Positions 59,361 through 64,000 of a stretch of DNA of 64,000 nucleotides are shown in pieces. The notes below the pieces were generated by a model. The model was not told the DNA's origin. It ran no database searches and saw only the letters and a program-made list of their open reading frames with translations. Positions within the stretch are counted from its first letter, which is position 1; every line of letters begins with the position of its first letter. The position numbers and the translations under genes are program-made. Where the stretch lies: the NCBI RefSeq assembly GCF_040719375.1, contig NZ_JBFDTP010000001.1, positions 310,001-374,000 of the forward strand, read 5' to 3'. This DNA comes from Clostridium sp. AN503 (GTDB lineage: Bacteria; Bacillota; Clostridia; Lachnospirales; Lachnospiraceae).

Positions 59361-60695
59361 TTACGCATTTTTTGCGGATTCCCGAAGGAATTCCAGGTGT
59401 TTTCCGATCTGTTTTTCATAACCGTTCTCCGTCGGACGGTAAAATCGCTGCCCTTCCATGCCGTCCGGAAGATACTGCTGCTGCACATAATGGTTGGGGT
59501 AATCATGGGCGTATTTGTAGCCGGCGCCATGCCCCAGCTTTGCCGAGCCTTTGTAATGGGAATCCTGAAGATGCACCGGCACCGGCATATTCCTCTGGTT
59601 CTGCACGGCGTTCATCGCCTCAAATATGGCATTGCACGCCGCATTGCTCTTGGGCGCAGCCGCCACATAAGCCACCGCCTGAGCCAGGATGATCTGTGCC
59701 TCCGGCATGCCGATGCGCTCTGCCGCCTGGGCCGCGCTGACCGCCACAGTGAGAGCCTGCGGGTCTGCATTGCCCACATCCTCCGACGCACATATCATGA
59801 TCCGGCGCGCAATAAATTTGATATCCTCACCCGCATACAGCATCCTGGCCAGATAATAGACCGCCGCATCAGGGTCAGATCCACGCATACTTTTGATAAA
59901 TGCAGAGATCGTGTCGTAATGGTTGTCCCCGTCCTTGTCGTAGCGGACCGCGCGCTTCTGAATGCACTCCTGGGCCACCTCCATGGTGATATGGACCTTA
60001 CCATCCAATGGGTCCCGGTCTGTGGTCATGATCCCCAGCTCCACCGCGTTTAACGCCGCCCGGGCATCCCCGCCAGCCACATCTGCCAGGAAATCGGCAG
60101 CATCCTCATCGATCACCGCATGGTAGCTGCCCATGCCTTTTGTCTCATCTGTGACTGCGCGGCAGATCAGCTCCTTTACATCCTCTTTTTCCAATGACTT
60201 CAGTTCAAAGATGCGGGAGCGGGATAAAAGCGCGCCGTTCACCTCAAAGAACGGGTTCTCCGTGGTCGCGCCTATCAGGATCAGGGTGCCGTCCTCCACA
60301 AAGGGAAGCAGATAATCCTGCTGGCTTTTGTTGAACCGGTGGATCTCATCCACAAAAAGGATCGTCTTTTTTCCGTACATCCCCAGGGCGTCCTTCGCCT
60401 CCTTCACCACTTCCTCCATATCTTTCTTACCCGCTACGGTCGCATTGATCTGGCGGAAGCTGGCGCTGGTGGTATTGGCGATCACTTTGGCCAGGGTGGT
60501 CTTGCCTGTTCCCGGCGGGCCGTAAAAGATAATGGACCCCAGCTGGTCCGCCTTGATAGCCCGGTAAAGCAGTTTGTCCTTTCCGATAATGTGTTTCTGC
60601 CCCACCACTTCCTCCAGCGTCGTGGGACGCATCCGGGACGCCAGGGGCGACTCTTTTTCCTGGGTAGTGCTTCTCATATAATCAAACAGATCCAT
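59361..60695 (-). CDS. rarA: Replication-associated recombination protein A (RarA/MgsA)
   Basis: A 444-residue AAA+ ATPase. Walker A is YGPPGTGKTTLAKVI, Walker B FVDEIHRFNKSQQDYLL, and sensor IGATTENPFFEVN. The C-terminal part (MRGSDPDAAVYYLARML and the YKYAHDYPNHYVQQQYLPD segment) is specific for the MgsA/RarA/WRNIP1 family. It acts at stalled replication forks. It is followed on the same strand only by rho after a gap of about 210 bases, and it starts 22 bases after the deacetylase gene. Confidence 0.93.
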   Translation of the reverse strand: MDLFDYMRSTTQEKESPLASRMRPTTLEEVVGQKHIIGKDKLLYRAIKADQLGSIIFYGPPGTGKTTLAKVIANTTSASFRQINATVAGKKDMEEVVKEAKDALGMYGKKTILFVDEIHRFNKSQQDYLLPFVEDGTLILIGATTENPFFEVNGALLSRSRIFELKSLEKEDVKELICRAVTDETKGMGSYHAVIDEDAADFLADVAGGDARAALNAVELGIMTTDRDPLDGKVHITMEVAQECIQKRAVRYDKDGDNHYDTISAFIKSMRGSDPDAAVYYLARMLYAGEDIKFIARRIMICASEDVGNADPQALTVAVSAAQAAERIGMPEAQIILAQAVAYVAAAPKSNAACNAIFEAMNAVQNQRNMPVPVHLQDSHYKGSAKLGHGAGYKYAHDYPNHYVQQQYLPDGMEGQRFYRPTENGYEKQIGKHLEFLRESAKNA

Positions 60696-60717
60696 GTTTA
60701 TCGCCTCGTTTCTATGT

Positions 60718-61497
60718 TCAGTCTATTACCAGCTCATCTACTGTCACGAACCGGTAGCCTTCTGCCTGCAGCCTGTCGATCAGCTGCAGAGCCGCCTCCA
60801 CCGAAGTGGGAAATATGTCATGCATCAGGATAATATCGCCTTCCTTCACCTGCTTTTCCACCCGTTTTACGATCCTGTCCGTGTTTTTTAATTTCCAGTC
60901 TAGGGAGTCCACAGTCCAGAATACCGTGGTCAGATTCATCCTGCATTCCAGGTTTTCATTCCAGTCGCCGTAGGGAGGTCGCAGATACTGGGGGCGGTCC
61001 CCGGTAATATCTTCAATGATCCCCTCCGTCTGCTCCACCGCCCGGCACACCGCATCCTCGCCCGCTTTTGTGAGCTGGATATGCCGGTAACTGTGATTGC
61101 CGATCAGATGCCCTTCCTCCTGCATCCGGCTCACCAGCTCCTCATTGCCGGAAATGCTTTCGCCCATGAGAAAGAACGTGGCCTTGACTCCGCGCTCCTT
61201 TAACCCGTCCAGAAGCATAGGCGTATAGGTCTTATGCGGGCCGTCATCAAAGGTCAGGGCTACGGCCTTAACTGGTTTCGGCGCCGACTCTTTCCCACCG
61301 CCCGCAGAGGCGTCCGCCTGTACATCCTTCATCCATGCGCTGTGGGGCAGCTGTTCTATCTCCCCACTGCTTCCGGCAGATACCTTTTGCCCCGGCTGCA
61401 TGACCCCCATCGCCGCTCCCAATATCGCCCCGTCCAACAGGACCACACAGACCAGCGCTACCGCCTGTTTTCGGAAATCCCACTTCCAGATCCTCAT
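60718..61497 (-). CDS. Polysaccharide deacetylase (NodB domain)
   Basis: A 259-residue protein with an N-terminal membrane anchor or signal (about 10-32) and a short linker, then a NodB domain. ALTFDDGPHKTYTPMLLDGL holds the metal-site Asp pair, GNHSYRHIQL the His pair, and LRPPYGDWN and ILMHDIF the later motifs. All catalytic residues are present. It removes acetyl groups from peptidoglycan or another surface glycan. The Shine-Dalgarno is AGGGGCGG. It resembles PdaA/CDA-type enzymes of spore formers; the substrate is not certain. Confidence 0.88.
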   Translation of the reverse strand: MRIWKWDFRKQAVALVCVVLLDGAILGAAMGVMQPGQKVSAGSSGEIEQLPHSAWMKDVQADASAGGGKESAPKPVKAVALTFDDGPHKTYTPMLLDGLKERGVKATFFLMGESISGNEELVSRMQEEGHLIGNHSYRHIQLTKAGEDAVCRAVEQTEGIIEDITGDRPQYLRPPYGDWNENLECRMNLTTVFWTVDSLDWKLKNTDRIVKRVEKQVKEGDIILMHDIFPTSVEAALQLIDRLQAEGYRFVTVDELVID

Positions 61498-61652
61498 TCA
61501 ACCGCCCCTTTTGACAGGCATATGCCTGGTATTTTCCCAAAAATCCCTGTCATAGTATATGCGGTGTTTCCGGCTGCAAGTACCGGATCGGGCAAGATCA
61601 CACTTGCACATACCTGCATTATATCATCCCGCCTGACAGCTTTCAAGAATAA

Positions 61653-61690
61653 CAGGACGGCCATGCCTGCTTTGGCATGACCGCCCTGTA
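61653..61690 (-). terminator. Terminator after the tagaturonate-reductase-like gene
   Basis: On the minus strand CAGGGCGGTCATGCC and GGCATGGCCGTCCTG form a long stem around a short loop, followed by TTATTCTT. Confidence 0.75.
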
Positions 61691-61736
61691 TCAAACGTAT
61701 GGAACGTATCAAATTTACTATGGTTGATGTTCTATT

Positions 61737-63068
61737 TTATGCCAGCACTGCGTCATATGCTTTGCCCATGCCCTCTTTCTCAATCATGTCATACCATTTT
61801 TCCACTACCGGAAGCATATCGCTCAAATCCTGGCCCCAGTACTCGGTCTTTGCCAGGATCTCCGCAACGGAGGCATCCTTCATGAACTTCATGATATCCT
61901 CGCTGTCATTGGCTTCGTCAGTGCGGTAGAACGCGATCAGGGCAGCCAGGGAGAATGTCAGTCCCTGCGGGTAATTGCCAAACTCCTCTTTGTACTCCAG
62001 GATCGTCGGCAGTACTCTTGCCTTGAACTTGGAAACGGAGTTTAAAGCAATGGAAAGCAGCAGGTGCTTGATGAATGGATTGGAGAAACGCTCCAGTACC
62101 GCTGCGCCGAACTTCCGGTTGTCCTCGTTGTCACCGATCGTCGGAATGATCTCTTCAAAGATACATTTCTTAAGCAGTGCAGATACCTTTTCATCCTTCA
62201 GGCACTCACCCACGGTCTCCAGGCCATACAGACGTGCGCCCAGCACCATGGAAGTATGGGCGCCGTTTAAGATCCTTACTTTTCTCTTCTTGTACGGATC
62301 AACGTTGTCGGTCCAGATCACGTTGAAGCCAGCCTTCTGCAGCGGCAGCTCGTCCTCATGCTGCCCCTGGATGACCCACAGATGGAAGATCTCTGCGGTA
62401 TCCATCATATTGTCCTGCTCGCCGATACGCTCGCACAGGGCCTCATGCTCGTCACGCGGGAAGCCGGTAACGATACGGTCTACAAGGGTCGAGCAAAAAT
62501 CGTTCTCATTCTTCATCCAGGCCTTGAAATCCTCGCCCAGATTCCAGAGGTCCGCATACTGCATGCAGCACTTCTCCAGCTCCTCACCATTGTGGTCGAT
62601 CAGCTCACAGGAGAGCACGATAAATCCCTTCAGGCCCAGTTTGTATCTCTTATATAAAAGCTGGGTCAGCTTGCCCGGGAAGGACTTGGCCGGAGCGTCC
62701 TCAAACCGGTTCTCCGGGACGAACTCGATACCCGCCTCGGTGGTATTGGAAACGATAAAACGGAAGTCCGGGTTCTCAGCCAGAGCCATATAGCCCTCGT
62801 TGTCCGTATAAGGATTGATGCATCTGGAGATCACGTCGATGTGGGTGTGCTCATCCACCACCTGGCCGTTGTCGATCCCTCTCAGGAATAAGTTGTACTC
62901 GCAGTTCTGCTTCTCCAGCATCTCGCACATGCCGCGCTCGATCGGCTGTACCACTACAACGGAACCGTCAAACAGGTTCTGCTCTTTTAACTTCTGAAAG
63001 AAATAATCCACAAAACCACGCAGGAAACCGCCTTCGCCAAACTGAATCACTGTCTCTTTTTTGCTCAT
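61737..63068 (-). CDS. uxaB: Tagaturonate reductase-like polyol dehydrogenase
   Basis: A 443-residue long-chain dehydrogenase of the mannitol/altronate group. The N-terminal IQFGEGGFLRGFVDYFF begins the NAD-binding domain, SNTTEAGIEF follows, and the catalytic helix contains RILNGAHTSMV (Lys/Asn/His active site region: KRKVRILNGAHTS). It would interconvert tagaturonate and altronate in galacturonate use. ATG 63068 is preferred, with GGAGG 9 bases upstream. Two TGTAAG/CTTACA operators flank its promoter. A fructuronate reductase role is less likely but possible. Confidence 0.8.
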   Translation of the reverse strand: MSKKETVIQFGEGGFLRGFVDYFFQKLKEQNLFDGSVVVVQPIERGMCEMLEKQNCEYNLFLRGIDNGQVVDEHTHIDVISRCINPYTDNEGYMALAENPDFRFIVSNTTEAGIEFVPENRFEDAPAKSFPGKLTQLLYKRYKLGLKGFIVLSCELIDHNGEELEKCCMQYADLWNLGEDFKAWMKNENDFCSTLVDRIVTGFPRDEHEALCERIGEQDNMMDTAEIFHLWVIQGQHEDELPLQKAGFNVIWTDNVDPYKKRKVRILNGAHTSMVLGARLYGLETVGECLKDEKVSALLKKCIFEEIIPTIGDNEDNRKFGAAVLERFSNPFIKHLLLSIALNSVSKFKARVLPTILEYKEEFGNYPQGLTFSLAALIAFYRTDEANDSEDIMKFMKDASVAEILAKTEYWGQDLSDMLPVVEKWYDMIEKEGMGKAYDAVLA

Positions 63069-63168
63069 CGCCTGAAACCTCCACTTTTTCATTTTGTTAT
63101 GTTGTCTTTGATTTCTCTTATTGCCGTTTTTCCTGTCGGTGCCGCCGGCTGAGGTTTTAAAAACCGAA

Positions 63169-63192
63169 CAAAATGTAAGTGCTTACATTTTG
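63169..63192. promoter_or_regulatory. Operator 1 of the uxaB-like gene
   Basis: Perfect 11-bp arms CAAAATGTAAG and CTTACATTTTG around TG, 30-50 bases downstream of the predicted start point. The core TGTAAG-N2-CTTACA resembles LacI-family sites. Confidence 0.7.
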
Positions 63193-63227
63193 CCATGCAG
63201 TTACAGGATGTAATACTTTGTAGCATT

Positions 63228-63256
63228 ACTATACACCATTTGTTTGCTTAATGCAA
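63228..63256 (-). promoter_or_regulatory. Promoter of the uxaB-like gene
   Basis: TTGCAT, 17 bases, TATAGT on the minus strand, between the two operators. Confidence 0.65.
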
Positions 63257-63274
63257 TAGGTTTTGCAACTTTTT

Positions 63275-63288
63275 TGTAAGCCCTTACA
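63275..63288. promoter_or_regulatory. Operator 2 of the uxaB-like gene
   Basis: TGTAAG and CTTACA around CC. Its centre is 101 bases from that of operator 1, close to a whole number of helical turns, which would suit repressor looping. Confidence 0.6.
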
Positions 63289-63349
63289 TATTCTGTTCGT
63301 TTGTCATGACCCGTTTATGCCTTCATCTCGTTTTTGCCGCGCCGCAGGA

Positions 63350-63412
63350 CTAACAGGGAGAAAGCCCGGAGTATCCAGGCTATCTGGAAACTCCGGGCTT
63401 TCTCCCTGTTCA
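63350..63412 (-). terminator. Terminator after the dehydrogenase gene at the right edge
   Basis: AACAGGGAGAAAGCCCGGAG and its complement form a stem of about 20 bp around ATCCAGGCTATCTGGA, which itself pairs. It lies 40 bases after the stop of the dehydrogenase gene. The T-run is weak. Confidence 0.65.
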
Positions 63413-63452
63413 TCTTTGCCTATCTGATCTTTATCTGCTTCTTATCCGGCGC

Positions 63453-64000
63453 TTATCTGACGCCGAAGTGATCAAACAGGATCTTCTCTGCTTCCGCGTT
63501 CCACAGTCCCCTGTGCGCCTTGCAGGAATCACTCAGCTTTTTAAAGAGCGGGTCGCTCTCCCCCAGCTTCTCAAAATCGTCTATTGCCGTCAGCGGCATT
63601 TCAAACTGGGTATAGGTCAGCTTCTTGCCTCCCGGTATGGACGGCAGGCATTTGGTCGCCTCGGCGATACTGTCGATGCCGCCCACGTGGGTGACCATGA
63701 CGGCCGGTTCGATGGCGCCCTTGGCCGCCAGGCTGTTGGCCTCGATCAAATCGTCCGTATTCCCGCCTGTAGTACCAAGGAGGTGGGTGCTGGTGTAATG
63801 CACGTTATAGAGATTGATCTCCGCCTTAAACTGGTTGTCGGTGGGGCCGGCAAAGAAGTTCATGCAGCCGTCAAAGGCCAGCAGCCTGTCTCCCATCTCC
63901 GCCACAGGCCTGACCGGGACATAGACGAACACATCATCGTAACCGTGTCCCTCCGTCATATCCAAAAGCTCCTGGACCGGATCGTCCATGGCTGCCGTGT
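63453..64000 (-). CDS. Zinc-type alcohol dehydrogenase, sorbose-1-phosphate-reductase-like, partial
   Basis: The C-terminal 182 residues or so of a medium-chain dehydrogenase; the 5' end lies beyond the right edge, with the frame still open at 64000. Visible parts are YDDVFVYVPVRPVAEMGDRL (Rossmann fold), NFFAGPTDNQFKAEINLYNV and THLLGTTGGNTDDLIEAN. This GPTD and GGNTDD pattern resembles L-sorbose-1-phosphate reductase and related sugar-phosphate dehydrogenases. Its place beside the uxaB-like gene suggests carbohydrate catabolism. The operators at 63169-63288 lie after its 3' end and belong to the next gene. Confidence 0.75.
   Translation of the reverse strand, partial: TAAMDDPVQELLDMTEGHGYDDVFVYVPVRPVAEMGDRLLAFDGCMNFFAGPTDNQFKAEINLYNVHYTSTHLLGTTGGNTDDLIEANSLAAKGAIEPAVMVTHVGGIDSIAEATKCLPSIPGGKKLTYTQFEMPLTAIDDFEKLGESDPLFKKLSDSCKAHRGLWNAEAEKILFDHFGVR

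Overview
The window looks like a chromosomal segment of a Lachnospiraceae-type Firmicute (Clostridium cluster XIVa relative). The basis is the protein families (LoaP-type NusG paralog, EpsG, class B sortase, the rho/rpmE/prmC/prfA block), A-rich Shine-Dalgarno sites with ATG starts, and sigma-A type promoters. No rRNA, tRNA, CRISPR array or transposase was seen. Base composition is mosaic: the glycan cassette (about 1-9.6 kb) is AT-rich, the central accessory region (about 12.5-37.5 kb) is intermediate, and the right part (37.8-64 kb) is GC-richer.

Region 1 (1-12.4 kb, minus strand) is a surface polysaccharide operon. It starts with a promoter near 12.0 kb and a LoaP-like antiterminator, then a polyprenyl-phosphate sugar transferase, glycosyltransferases, a LicD phosphotransferase, a TarI/TarJ/Rpe-like set that could make CDP-ribitol, a flippase, a Wzz-like protein and an EpsG-like polymerase. 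A membrane protein runs off the left edge.

Region 2 (12.4-16.8 kb) holds an HTH regulator, then a 3.2-kb segment bounded by 21-bp perfect inverted repeats (12593-12613 and 15764-15784). The segment carries a polyprenyl-synthase-like gene and two divergent paralogous membrane proteins. A near-consensus promoter lies just outside the left repeat and a tyrosine recombinase gene just outside the right one. This looks like an invertible ON/OFF switch, currently ON.

Region 3 (16.9-37.5 kb) has an O-antigen-ligase-like gene, then five intact genes and one pseudogene for secreted proteins with choline-binding-like aromatic repeats. The left members point right and the right members point left. The five intact copies share a nearly identical block of about 95 bp upstream. 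It holds a TATAAT box overlapping a small palindrome. Only the rightmost copy has a good -35 box, and that box lies just outside the shared block. Between the copies sit AAA ATPase/nuclease-like genes (two intact, two decayed), a second tyrosine recombinase and an AbiE-like gene pair. The layout suggests a recombination-driven expression-site system for surface proteins.

Region 4 (37.8-41 kb) has a three-part fusion protein (winged helix, LicC-like cytidylyltransferase, LicA-like choline kinase) followed by another repeat protein. With LicD in region 1 and the repeat proteins in region 3, it suggests a phosphocholine decoration and choline-binding surface programme.

Region 5 (41-64 kb) is mostly housekeeping: glucose-type PTS with its antiterminator, leuA, glmM, rfbD/B/A for dTDP-rhamnose (no rfbC here), class B sortase, a BTAD regulator, a triple-repeat protein, prfA-prmC-DUF1385-rpmE-rho, rarA, a polysaccharide deacetylase, a tagaturonate-reductase-like gene with paired operators, and a dehydrogenase cut by the right edge.
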